Part shown: one piece after another, positions 1 to 7,144 of the stretch
How the letters are laid out: every line of letters begins with the position of its first letter
How positions within the stretch are numbered: position 1 is the stretch's first letter
NCBI GenBank assembly: GCA_965224415.1
Contig: CBDCZB010000001.1
Span: 496,001-560,000, forward strand
Reading direction: 5' to 3'
Length of the DNA stretch: 64,000 nucleotides
DNA from: DAOUJI01 sp965224415
GTDB lineage: Bacteria; Chloroflexota; Dehalococcoidia; Lucifugimonadales; JAGWBF01
The notes under the pieces: generated by a model
What the model was told of the DNA's origin: nothing
Seen by the model: only the letters and a program-made list of their open reading frames with translations
The model's database searches: none
Made by a program: the position numbers and the translations under genes

Positions 1-220
1 GTAACTGGTGAATGCCAATCTTCGGTTGTATCAGTACAGACAAGTCGCCGATGTCGACGGCGCCGACGGTTGAACCGGGCGTCAGCCAATAGGCGCCGCC
101 CACGCTCGTGGCAGGTTCCACTGTGATGGATGGAAGCGCCTCGCGGAGCGTGTGGTACTCAACCTGGGTGAGCTCGATCGCCACGCTCTTCTGGTACTCC
201 TTCAGGTTAAGCTGACGCAT
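1..220 (-). CDS. mcrC: McrC-like restriction component, N-terminal part (cut by window edge)
   Basis: The ATG at 218-220 opens a minus-strand frame that runs off the window start, giving about 73 residues. The fragment begins MRQLNLKEYQ and reaches GDLSVLIQPKIGIHQL, which resembles the N-terminal beta domain of McrC (a glycine-rich strand followed by an I-x-PKI segment). McrC is the partner that stimulates the McrB motor and carries a PD-(D/E)XK nuclease in its C-terminal half; that half is not in the window. Its start overlaps the mcrB stop by 14 bases, so the two are probably translationally coupled. The McrC assignment rests on this short fragment plus context. Confidence 0.7.
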   Translation of the reverse strand, partial: MRQLNLKEYQKSVAIELTQVEYHTLREALPSITVEPATSVGGAYWLTPGSTVGAVDIGDLSVLIQPKIGIHQL

Positions 221-2594
221 TGCTCACGTCGTCAGCTTGGTGGCCGGCGGCGCTTCCTGCCTCTTCATCACCGTCCTCTTGGGAAACGGCCGGGCCGCCT
301 GCACGACGCAGCTTATCCAGATCGAATTCCTCGGCCACGTCATCTCCGCCGAACCGTCGTTCTTCTAGGTACGGGAGGACGCTGTGCTCCCATATCCGGC
401 GGACAGCGGCCTCGTTGAGTCCTGGCGTCATGAAGTAGCTCGGCCCGATGGCAGCGTGCCGGTCGTCCTTCAGCAGTTCGTTGGTCCGTTCAACCACGTC
501 GGCCACCCACTCCATGCCGGCCGCATTCTGGGCGATCCATTTCCTGAGAACGCTTTTTACCGGCTCGTCGTCCGGGTGAAACATCTTGAAGTAGAAGCGG
601 CGGCGCAGCGCCATGTCCACCAGCGCTATGGATCGGTCTGCCGTGTTCATCGTCCCAATGATGTACAGATTGGGCGGCAGCGAGAAGGGCTCTTCCGAGT
701 ATTGGAGAGTCATCTCTCTGTTGCGGTACTCCAGCAGGAAGTACAGTTCCCCGAACACCTTGGCGATATTGCCCCGGTTTATCTCGTCAATGATGAGGTA
801 GTGGTCAGCCTCTGAATCGTTCCGTGCGCGTTCGGCGGCCCTCAGCAATGGACCCTTCCTGAGCTTGAACCCGGGCTGTCCATTTTCGAGTGTGGGACGG
901 AACCCTTCAACGAAGTCCTCGTAGGCGTAAGACGGATGGAACTGCACCAACGTAACCCGCTCCTCTGGCCCCGCAAGGCAGGCGGCCAGCTTCTGAGCCA
1001 CGAACGTCTTGCCCGTGCCAGGCGGTCCCTGGAAGATGACCTGCTTTTTCTCCTGTAGGAGCGTCACTATCTCCTCCAAGAACTCGACGGGAAGAAGCAC
1101 CTCGTCGGCGAGGGCTTCCAAATTTGTAGATTCAGGAGGCGGTGGTGGAGGCGGGCCATTGGAGCCATTCTGAGGCATTCCCCAGATCACTGACTGGGCG
1201 TCGAGTCGGTGGCGCAACTCCAGCCCCCGCTTCGCCGCCTCTTCAATGAACCGGTCGAGGAAACCTAATGCGTGTTCGTACAGGGCCGCCTCGTCCGCGT
1301 CGCCATCGGGTCTATCGTACCCAGTACGCTCGTATGCGTTGTTGAACACTCCGACTCTGAAAGGCGGGTATCGTTCGACATCAAGCCCCATAAGCAATAC
1401 GGAGATGACATTCATACGGGTCCCGGCTCCACTTATCCTAGTTACTAATGGTGGGAACCTATCGCTGAAGGTTCGGATCCGTTCAGAAACAGATAAGTCA
1501 TCTTCCGTCCAAATAGAGCGTAATGCTTTCGAAGCGTCTTCCGGGTATTTGTCGATCCAGTCACGAAATCTTATTAGCGTTATGTTGAAGATAAGGTTCC
1601 CAAGTACCCCACTCTTTACCAGATCGGCCCAGTTGTCGTCGCCGTCAAACACTGCATCTCGCGCCTCTGCGAGCTTTCGACCTATCTCACTCTTGTAATC
1701 GATCTCTTCGGATTCGAGCCTACCTGAGTCGACGTATTCCTTGGCGCGCCTAACGAACTGATCCCAAAGGCCGGGTGTAGACTGGTCCCACTGTCCCTTG
1801 ATGTTGTCGTCATAGAAATGGAAATCTCTTCCGAGTTCGCCTTCCAGCCCTCTACGAATCTGTTCCAGCTTCCGGTCAACGTCGTCGGTCGGCTCTACAA
1901 TGAACCTCGAGAATGTACCGGCGGAGGCTATGCGGTTCTTGGTGTTTTCGCTTGTTAGCCCTTCGAAAGTGTCAGGAAAGACGAGATGAAGGATCGCCTG
2001 ACGCTGGGTACGGGGTGTGTTTGGGTTTTTGCCAAGCAAAAGACTGCGGCACCGCATCCTCATGACAAAGCCTTTGAACGTCCAGGAGTCGTTGAGCAAA
2101 CGTTGGCGTTCGCTTAACTCCTGGCTCTTCCACTGCTCGACGAATTCGATAACGAATCCGACGTTGTACGGCCTCCAACGAGCACCCGCTGAAATGTTAG
2201 ATATGCCTGGCGTCAGACCGGCGACCAGTTGAGCTGGAATTGTTACCGGCTGGCTCGACCAATCAAGGACCTGATCTAATTGGGCCTGTTTCGTTTGTCC
2301 TCGCATGCCCTCATGCCAGATTATCAGGAAGTGAACATACAGTGCTTCCCCCATGAGTTGATACACTTCTGGAGGACTGTCTGCCAACTGTTCCTTTAAC
2401 TTCTCAAGAAAGCCGATGCCCGATATGTCCGGTTGGTTCAGGAACCTTTGGTGGAGTTCTCCGAGCCATCGGCTCGACCATATCGGGACACCCGGAGTGA
2501 ACAGAGAATCGTCAGTCCGAAGTGCATGGTCGACCCATGTGCTGGCCGCTGTGTACACATTGTCGACACCTGCCGCCGTAAGCCTCGTGCCCAT
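207..2594 (-). CDS. mcrB: McrB-like AAA+ GTPase of a McrBC-type restriction system
   Basis: This 795-residue protein has a C-terminal AAA+ motor of the McrB family. The Walker A motif GPPGTGKT is near residues 523-530, Walker B IIDEINRGN near 601-609, and the McrB-family sensor MNTADRS near 649-655. The first ~470 residues are not the small DNA-binding domain of E. coli McrB; they look like a separate recognition module joined by a proline run (481-487). McrB hexamers translocate DNA by NTP hydrolysis and activate McrC for cleavage of modified or foreign DNA. The start ATG has a purine-rich site (AGGGGG) 6-8 bases upstream. The region from about 1.3 to 2.6 kb looks more AT-rich than its neighbours, which suggests transfer. 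Confidence 0.88.
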   Translation of the reverse strand: MGTRLTAAGVDNVYTAASTWVDHALRTDDSLFTPGVPIWSSRWLGELHQRFLNQPDISGIGFLEKLKEQLADSPPEVYQLMGEALYVHFLIIWHEGMRGQTKQAQLDQVLDWSSQPVTIPAQLVAGLTPGISNISAGARWRPYNVGFVIEFVEQWKSQELSERQRLLNDSWTFKGFVMRMRCRSLLLGKNPNTPRTQRQAILHLVFPDTFEGLTSENTKNRIASAGTFSRFIVEPTDDVDRKLEQIRRGLEGELGRDFHFYDDNIKGQWDQSTPGLWDQFVRRAKEYVDSGRLESEEIDYKSEIGRKLAEARDAVFDGDDNWADLVKSGVLGNLIFNITLIRFRDWIDKYPEDASKALRSIWTEDDLSVSERIRTFSDRFPPLVTRISGAGTRMNVISVLLMGLDVERYPPFRVGVFNNAYERTGYDRPDGDADEAALYEHALGFLDRFIEEAAKRGLELRHRLDAQSVIWGMPQNGSNGPPPPPPPESTNLEALADEVLLPVEFLEEIVTLLQEKKQVIFQGPPGTGKTFVAQKLAACLAGPEERVTLVQFHPSYAYEDFVEGFRPTLENGQPGFKLRKGPLLRAAERARNDSEADHYLIIDEINRGNIAKVFGELYFLLEYRNREMTLQYSEEPFSLPPNLYIIGTMNTADRSIALVDMALRRRFYFKMFHPDDEPVKSVLRKWIAQNAAGMEWVADVVERTNELLKDDRHAAIGPSYFMTPGLNEAAVRRIWEHSVLPYLEERRFGGDDVAEEFDLDKLRRAGGPAVSQEDGDEEAGSAAGHQADDVSNASA

Positions 2595-2770
2595 AGTCTA
2601 CCCCCTGTAGTTCTCCCCTCAGCTCTTTTGGGCGATGAAGGGCCTTGGCTGACCTAACTCTTGTTCGCTATCAGCTTCGGGTCGGCCACATCAGTAACAC
2701 AAAGAATCCCTTACGGCATTATATATGTAGAACGGGCTCTCGCGTCCTGCCCCTGCCCGCAGCCCCTTGA

Positions 2771-2776
2771 TATAAT
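2771..2776 (+). promoter_or_regulatory. Candidate -10 box (TATAAT) upstream of the CoA-transferase
   Basis: A perfect TATAAT lies 33 bases before the ATG at 2810, in the 215-base divergent gap between mcrB and the CoA-transferase. I see no convincing -35 box at 17 bases. Confidence 0.45.
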
Positions 2777-2809
2777 GACCTGCCATAAACTCAGCATGGA
2801 GAAAACCCA

Positions 2810-4066
2810 ATGCCAGACAACATGCCGCCCGTCAATGGAGCTTTGAGCGGCGTCAAGGTGGTTGACTGCACTCAAATCATGGCAGGGCCTTTCTGTACAC
2901 TGCTCCTGGCGGACATGGGCGCCGACGTGATAAAAGTGGAGAAGCCCAACGGCGGTGACGACGCCCGACGGCTGGGCCCTCCCTTCATCCAGGACTGGTC
3001 GGCCGCCTTTCTGGCCGTGAACCGCAACAAGAGGAGCATTGCGCTGGATCTACGGACTGAGGAAGGGAAAAAGGTCTTCCTGGGGTTGATGGAAGAGGCC
3101 GACGTGGTGGCCGAAAACTTCCGTCCGGGCGCCATGGAACGGCTGGGCCTGGGATATGAAGACCTGAAGAGGCTGAACCCGTCCCTGGTCTACTGTTCGG
3201 TGTCGGGCTTCGGCCAGACAGGGCCGTACAGCCGCCGGGGAGGCTTCGACCTGGTGGCCCAGGGCATGAGCGGAATCATGAGCGTCACGGGAACTCCTGG
3301 CGGCCCTCCGGTGAATGTGGGAGTTCCCATTACGGACCTCACGGCGGGGATGTACGCTGCTTACGGCGTGCTCACGGCCTACATCCACCGGCTCAAGACG
3401 GGTGAAGGCCAGCTGGTGGACACGTCGTTGATGGAGGCCGGGGTGGCCTATACGTTCTGGGAGTCGTCCGTGTACTTCGCGACGGGAGAGATACCCGGGC
3501 CCCTGGGTTCAGCCCACCGACTGTCCGCGCCCTACCAGGCATTGCGGACCGCCGACGGGCATCTCAACCTGGGTGGGGCCAACCAGTCCACTTGGGAAGC
3601 CATGTGCAAGGCCATCGGAAAACCGGACCTTCTAGAGGACCCTCGGTTTACTGCCAACGCTGACCGGAAGGTGAGGGAAACGGAACTGGCGGCGATCCTG
3701 GAAGAGACGTTCATTACAGAGCCCACGGAGCATTGGCTTGAGGTCCTGGAGGCGGCGGGAGTCCCGGCGGGGCCTATCATGGATATTGCGCAGGTCTACT
3801 CCGATCCCCATGTGCTGGACAGGGAGATGCTGGTAGAGCTATCCGACCCTGAGTTGGGCGTGGTGAAGAACATCGGAATTCCGGTGAAGCTGTCCAAGAC
3901 CCCCGGACGAATCCGCAGCCGCGCCCCAAAGCTCGGAGAGCACACGGAGGAGATCCTGGCGGGCGCGGAATATTCGGAGGCCGAGGTCTTGTCCCTCATT
4001 GAGGCTGGTGTAGCCCTCACCCCAACCCTCTCCCAGAAGGAGAGGGGGCTAGGCAGAGGCTTCTAG
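2810..4066 (+). CDS. CaiB/BaiF (family III) CoA-transferase
   Basis: Family III CoA-transferases move CoA between carboxylic acids through an aspartyl-CoA intermediate. The 418-residue protein has the N-terminal signature G-x-K-V-V-D ... GPFCTLLLADMGADVIKVE, then RNKRSIALDL, and the catalytic aspartate region GVPITDLTAG, where D166 aligns with the nucleophile of formyl-CoA transferase. The mid-domain GEGQLVDTSLMEA is also typical. Length is normal for the family. The last ~18 residues (after residue 400) are read from a dispersed CCCTCACCCC-type repeat, so the ancestral stop probably lay just upstream. The ATG has a GGAG site. Substrate is unknown; it sits among crotonases and other CoA enzymes. 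Confidence 0.92.
   Translation: MPDNMPPVNGALSGVKVVDCTQIMAGPFCTLLLADMGADVIKVEKPNGGDDARRLGPPFIQDWSAAFLAVNRNKRSIALDLRTEEGKKVFLGLMEEADVVAENFRPGAMERLGLGYEDLKRLNPSLVYCSVSGFGQTGPYSRRGGFDLVAQGMSGIMSVTGTPGGPPVNVGVPITDLTAGMYAAYGVLTAYIHRLKTGEGQLVDTSLMEAGVAYTFWESSVYFATGEIPGPLGSAHRLSAPYQALRTADGHLNLGGANQSTWEAMCKAIGKPDLLEDPRFTANADRKVRETELAAILEETFITEPTEHWLEVLEAAGVPAGPIMDIAQVYSDPHVLDREMLVELSDPELGVVKNIGIPVKLSKTPGRIRSRAPKLGEHTEEILAGAEYSEAEVLSLIEAGVALTPTLSQKERGLGRGF
4014..4060. repeat. Dispersed REP-like repeat, copy A
   Basis: The motif CCCTCACCCCAACCCTCTCC followed by a purine-rich complementary arm (GGAGAGGGGG) can form a short hairpin. The same 21-base core recurs at 6112-6132, and a diverged form is at 28102-28130. 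This copy is translated as the C-terminal tail of the CoA-transferase. Confidence 0.7.
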
Positions 4067-4452
4067 CCGGATGTGTGGTGGTGGACCATCCGCCATCCGT
4101 CTGGTCCGCGGGCGAATATGTTGGTTGCCTGAACGCCGAAGTTGGACGCACGGGCGTCCACGACGCTGCTGATGTTCTCGATGCAGTTCACCCACGCGGC
4201 GTCGCCTTCGATCACCACAGTGGCGTTGGTGACGTTAAAGTGCATCAGAGACGTGTTGTTGAATATATTGGCCCAGCTTTGGCGCACCCGCTCCCAGCCC
4301 AGGAGCACGGGCCAACCTGGGTGGGTGCACAGCACCCGGTCCGAGTGTTCCCATACCTGGTCCATCCGGTCGATGTCCAGGCTTCCGAACGCTTCATAGA
4401 AGCGTTGGTTGGCTTCCAGCACAGCCTGCGCCTCGGGGTGCTCCGAGGTCAT
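4063..4452 (-). CDS. SnoaL-like / NTF2-fold protein (ketosteroid isomerase-like)
   Basis: A small single-domain protein of 129 residues. I chose the ATG at 4452 (MTSEHPEAQ) over an upstream in-frame start at 4509, because GGGAGGG sits 6 bases before it and the alpha+beta cone-fold pattern starts there (ANQRFYEAFGSLDIDRMDQVW, then VLCTHPG ... LLGWERVRQSWANIF). The end GWRMVHHHTSG is typical of this SnoaL-like group. Members include isomerases, hydrolases and proteins of unknown role, so no substrate can be given. It is convergent with the CoA-transferase, and the two genes overlap by 4 bases at their ends. Confidence 0.82.
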   Translation of the reverse strand: MTSEHPEAQAVLEANQRFYEAFGSLDIDRMDQVWEHSDRVLCTHPGWPVLLGWERVRQSWANIFNNTSLMHFNVTNATVVIEGDAAWVNCIENISSVVDARASNFGVQATNIFARGPDGWRMVHHHTSG

Positions 4453-4539
4453 AGCGGCCCTCCCGACAGAATCGCTGCCCCAGCGCCTAATTGTACCAGA
4501 CAAGACCATGCTAAGAATGCGCTCAAATCCTTGATTGCA

Positions 4540-4556
4540 GTACTATATTATAGTAC
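4540..4556. promoter_or_regulatory. Perfect 8-bp inverted repeat, candidate HicB operator
   Basis: The arms GTACTATA (4540-4547) and TATAGTAC (4549-4556) are exact reverse complements around a single base. The palindrome contains a TATA-like -10 sequence and lies just before the coding region of the first hicA. HicB antitoxins autorepress through palindromic operators overlapping their promoter, so this is the natural operator candidate. It is inferred from position only. Confidence 0.5.
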
Positions 4557-4565
4557 CATACAGTT

Positions 4566-4820
4566 ATCAGAACGAGATATCAACGGACCCTAACGCGTAT
4601 CTTTACACGACCCACCCCCTCAGACATCAGATGGGTGGAGGTCGTGGCTTTGCTGGCAGCGGTTGGCGTTGAAGTCTCGGAGAGGGAAGGCTCCCGAGTT
4701 GGTTTGAAGAAGGAAGGGGGACGGATGAGCATCCATAGGCCTCATCCTAGCCCAAATGTAGGCCAGGCTACAGTCCGGGCAATCGCCAAGTTCCTCGACA
4801 GCATAGGAGTAACCCCATGA
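4566..4820 (+). CDS. hicA: HicA-family mRNA interferase toxin, unusual start
   Basis: The C-terminal part matches the long HicA subfamily: EVSEREGSRV, then a basic loop, then HRPHPSPN and a terminal IAKFLDSIGVTP. Family similarity extends upstream of the first conventional start (GTG at 4635, 61 residues). The frame stays open to 4554 and reads RYQRTLTRIFTRPTPSDIRW, as in full-length relatives. The position equivalent to the usual initiator is an ATC at 4566 (84 residues), and no ATG, GTG, TTG or CTG lies between 4554 and 4635. Either AUC is used, the start was lost, or a base is wrong. The toxin overlaps its antitoxin gene by 4 bases (ATGA). HicA toxins cleave mRNA. Confidence 0.68.
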   Translation: MRTRYQRTLTRIFTRPTPSDIRWVEVVALLAAVGVEVSEREGSRVGLKKEGGRMSIHRPHPSPNVGQATVRAIAKFLDSIGVTP

Positions 4821-5158
4821 TGGAATATAAGGGCTACATTGCCAAAATTACTTACGACAGCTCTGTGGAGTTGCTTCATGGGGAGGTTGTCAACGCCGGC
4901 CCCTACCCGATAACGACATTCGAGGCAGCCGACGTAGAGGGTCTAAAGCGCGAGTTCCGAATATCCATAGAAGACTATCTGGCCTGGTGTAAAGAGGACG
5001 GGGTGGATCCTCGCCGCCCGTTCTCCGGCCATCTGAATTTGCGTTTAGGGCCGGACCTTCATCAGCGAGTGGCCGTTTCCGCTGCCAGAAACGGAGTCAG
5101 CATCAATGGGTGGATTAAGGGTGCGCTCGAAAGGGAAGTCGAACTCTCCGAGACTTGA
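4817..5158 (+). CDS. hicB: HicB-family antitoxin
   Basis: This 113-residue protein has the HicB layout. The N-terminal partly degraded RNase H-like fold (YKGYIAKITYDSSVELLHGEVVN, FEAADVEGLKREFRISIEDYLAWC) is followed by PFSGHLNLRLGPDLHQRVAVSAARNGVSINGWI, a ribbon-helix-helix DNA-binding domain. It neutralises HicA and represses the operon. The start codon overlaps the toxin stop (ATGA), the usual HicAB arrangement. It is unlike the second HicB at 22537, which lacks the C-terminal DNA-binding part. Confidence 0.9.
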   Translation: MMEYKGYIAKITYDSSVELLHGEVVNAGPYPITTFEAADVEGLKREFRISIEDYLAWCKEDGVDPRRPFSGHLNLRLGPDLHQRVAVSAARNGVSINGWIKGALEREVELSET

Positions 5159-5295
5159 TCTTTCTCCCGATATTCCAGCGCCGGGTACTCCGTGCCTGTC
5201 ATAGGCGATGTCCTCCCTTGACCCCGAAGCGTTCCCGTCTATATGCTTCCCCATCTATAGATGCTACTATACCCGTGGTTTTAGGGGAGGCGGCA

Positions 5296-6093
5296 TTGGG
5301 CGATAAGGTCTCGCTGACAACTGATGGAGGCGTGGCGGTGGTCACGCTGAACGCTCTGGAGGCGCGCAACGCGCTGACTAACGAGACCATCGACGAGCTT
5401 GCGGACGCCCTGACCGAATGCCGCTCCGGCGCTGTCCGTGCCGTGGTGTTGACCGGCTCCGGAACCGCTTTCTGTTCCGGGGCTGACCTCCGGGAGTTCT
5501 ACTCCTGGCTGGAGCTGGGAGAGGAAGAGTTCTCGGCGAGGGTGCAGGCCATCGCTGACCGAATTCACACCAAGGTCATCGAAACCATCCGGAACCTCCC
5601 CAGGCCGGTTGTAGCCTCGGTGAACGGAGTTGCCGCTGGCGCTGGCGCCGCCATCGCGTTGGCGTGTGACTTTCGCATCGCCTCCGAAGAGGCCCGGTTC
5701 TTCCTGGCTTTCGCCAACATCGGGGCCACAGCCGACAGCGGCTCGACCTACTACCTGCCCCGGCTGGTGGGGCAGGCTAAAGCCATGGAAATCTATCTGA
5801 TGAAGCAGCCGATGAGCGCCCAAGCCTGCTTGGAAGCGGGCCTGTTTAACCGGGTGTGTGCCCCGGACAAGCTAGGAGAGCACACGATGGAAATAGCCCA
5901 TCAGCTTGCATCCGGCCCGACCGCCGCCTATGGCCGGGTCAAGGCTTTGATGGACCGCTCCTGGACGCAAGACTTGCATGGCCAACTGAAAGACGAGGCT
6001 GAGATGTTGGGCGCCAGCGGCCTGACCCACGACTTCCAGGAGGGCATACGGGCGTTCATTGAGAAACGGGCGCCGGAATACCGGGGGGAATGA
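5296..6093 (+). CDS. Enoyl-CoA hydratase/isomerase family protein, PaaG-like
   Basis: I place the start at a TTG (5296) because GGGGAGG lies 5 bases upstream and the crotonase fold begins right after (MGDKVSLTTDGGVAVVTLN); an open frame upstream to 5155 has no family similarity. The 265 residues contain both oxyanion-hole segments (AFCSGADLREF and NGVAAGAGAAIALACDF). The two canonical hydratase glutamates are alanine here, while an aspartate follows in TADSGSTYYLPRLVG, as in PaaG-type ring-epoxide isomerases. A double-bond or ring isomerase role on a CoA thioester is therefore more likely than hydration. The DNA between hicB and this start (137 bases) shows no other gene. Confidence 0.87.
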   Translation: MGDKVSLTTDGGVAVVTLNALEARNALTNETIDELADALTECRSGAVRAVVLTGSGTAFCSGADLREFYSWLELGEEEFSARVQAIADRIHTKVIETIRNLPRPVVASVNGVAAGAGAAIALACDFRIASEEARFFLAFANIGATADSGSTYYLPRLVGQAKAMEIYLMKQPMSAQACLEAGLFNRVCAPDKLGEHTMEIAHQLASGPTAAYGRVKALMDRSWTQDLHGQLKDEAEMLGASGLTHDFQEGIRAFIEKRAPEYRGE

Positions 6094-6111
6094 TGTGCTT
6101 CCCTAGTCTCA

Positions 6112-6150
6112 CCCTCACCCCAACCCTCTCCCGTAAAGGGCGAGGGGGAA
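6112..6150. repeat. Dispersed REP-like repeat, copy B
   Basis: The 21-base core at 6112-6132 is identical to that at 4014-4034 and is followed by a G-rich arm (GGGCGAGGGGG) that can pair with it. It lies in the gap between the crotonase and the VOC gene. Confidence 0.68.
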
Positions 6151-6193
6151 TGATCCAGCTTGGGCGCGCAAACAAAATGAATAAGGAGGAAAA

Positions 6194-7144
6194 ATGGTAA
6201 ACGACTTCTATCACACCGGTTTTGTAGTGGCTGACTTGGACAAGTCGATGGGCTATTACAGGGACACTATGGGGCTTCAACTTCTCCGTCACGGAGAGAG
6301 CGAGTCGGCCCCCGACAGGCCCAGCCCCCTGGGATTTGACCACACCCATTTGAAGGTGGCTTTTCTCAGCCTGGGCAATGGACATCACCTGGAGCTTATC
6401 CAGTACATCGACCCCGAAAGCCCGGAGGACGGCGGCTTCAGGCCCAACGACCAGGGAGCAACTCACGTGGCTTTCTTCACCAAGGACGTGGACGGGTACG
6501 TGGCTGACATGTCCCAGAAGGGCCTCACCTTCCCAGGTACGGTCAACCACCGGACCGACGACAACGGCAAGGTGGTCCGTAAGATAGTCTATTCTCAGGA
6601 CCCGGACGGCAACTGGCTGGAGTTCATCGAACCCGTCATCCAGTGGGAAGAGAACCCGCCTCCTGAAGGAGGGCCGTTGGCCGCATTCTTCCACACCGGT
6701 TTCGTGGTAAAGGACTTAGAGGAGTCAGTGAAGTTCTACAGGGACAGTATGGGGCTCAACCTCGTGCGGCGTGTGGACAACGGCCCTGCCCAGGGCCTCA
6801 GTTCGTCGGGCATCCAGGGAGCGCATCTGCTGGCGGCGTTCTTCTCCATCAGCCCAGACCACCCGGGCCACCAGATTGAACTGATTCAGTACCTATACCC
6901 CGAAGGGGACGACAGGCATCTGGACCGGCACACCCTGGGCGCCACCCACCTATGCTTCTTCGTGGACGATATAGACGATTTCGCGTCGTCAATGTCCCCG
7001 AAGGGACTCAATTTCCTGACGGATCCCGTGACTCTGGAGCGGGGCGACATGGTCATAAAGGCCGCCTATGCCCGGGACCCCGACGGAAACTGGCTGGAGT
7101 TCATACAACACGTCAGCGGCACACTTCCCTCGTCCACGTCCTAG
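6194..7144 (+). CDS. Two-domain VOC (glyoxalase/extradiol dioxygenase) superfamily protein
   Basis: A 316-residue protein made of two similar VOC domains. Each begins with FxHTGFVVxDL (about residues 5-14 and 165-174), continues with a SMGYYRDTMGL-like helix, and ends with the metal-ligand segment DPDGNWLEFI (residues ~136 and ~298). VOC domains bind a divalent metal and act as glyoxalases, dioxygenases, epimerases or resistance proteins, so the substrate is open. A strong AAGGAGG site precedes the ATG. The gene ends on the bases ctag, which also supply the stop of the convergent mutS2. Confidence 0.9.
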   Translation: MVNDFYHTGFVVADLDKSMGYYRDTMGLQLLRHGESESAPDRPSPLGFDHTHLKVAFLSLGNGHHLELIQYIDPESPEDGGFRPNDQGATHVAFFTKDVDGYVADMSQKGLTFPGTVNHRTDDNGKVVRKIVYSQDPDGNWLEFIEPVIQWEENPPPEGGPLAAFFHTGFVVKDLEESVKFYRDSMGLNLVRRVDNGPAQGLSSSGIQGAHLLAAFFSISPDHPGHQIELIQYLYPEGDDRHLDRHTLGATHLCFFVDDIDDFASSMSPKGLNFLTDPVTLERGDMVIKAAYARDPDGNWLEFIQHVSGTLPSSTS

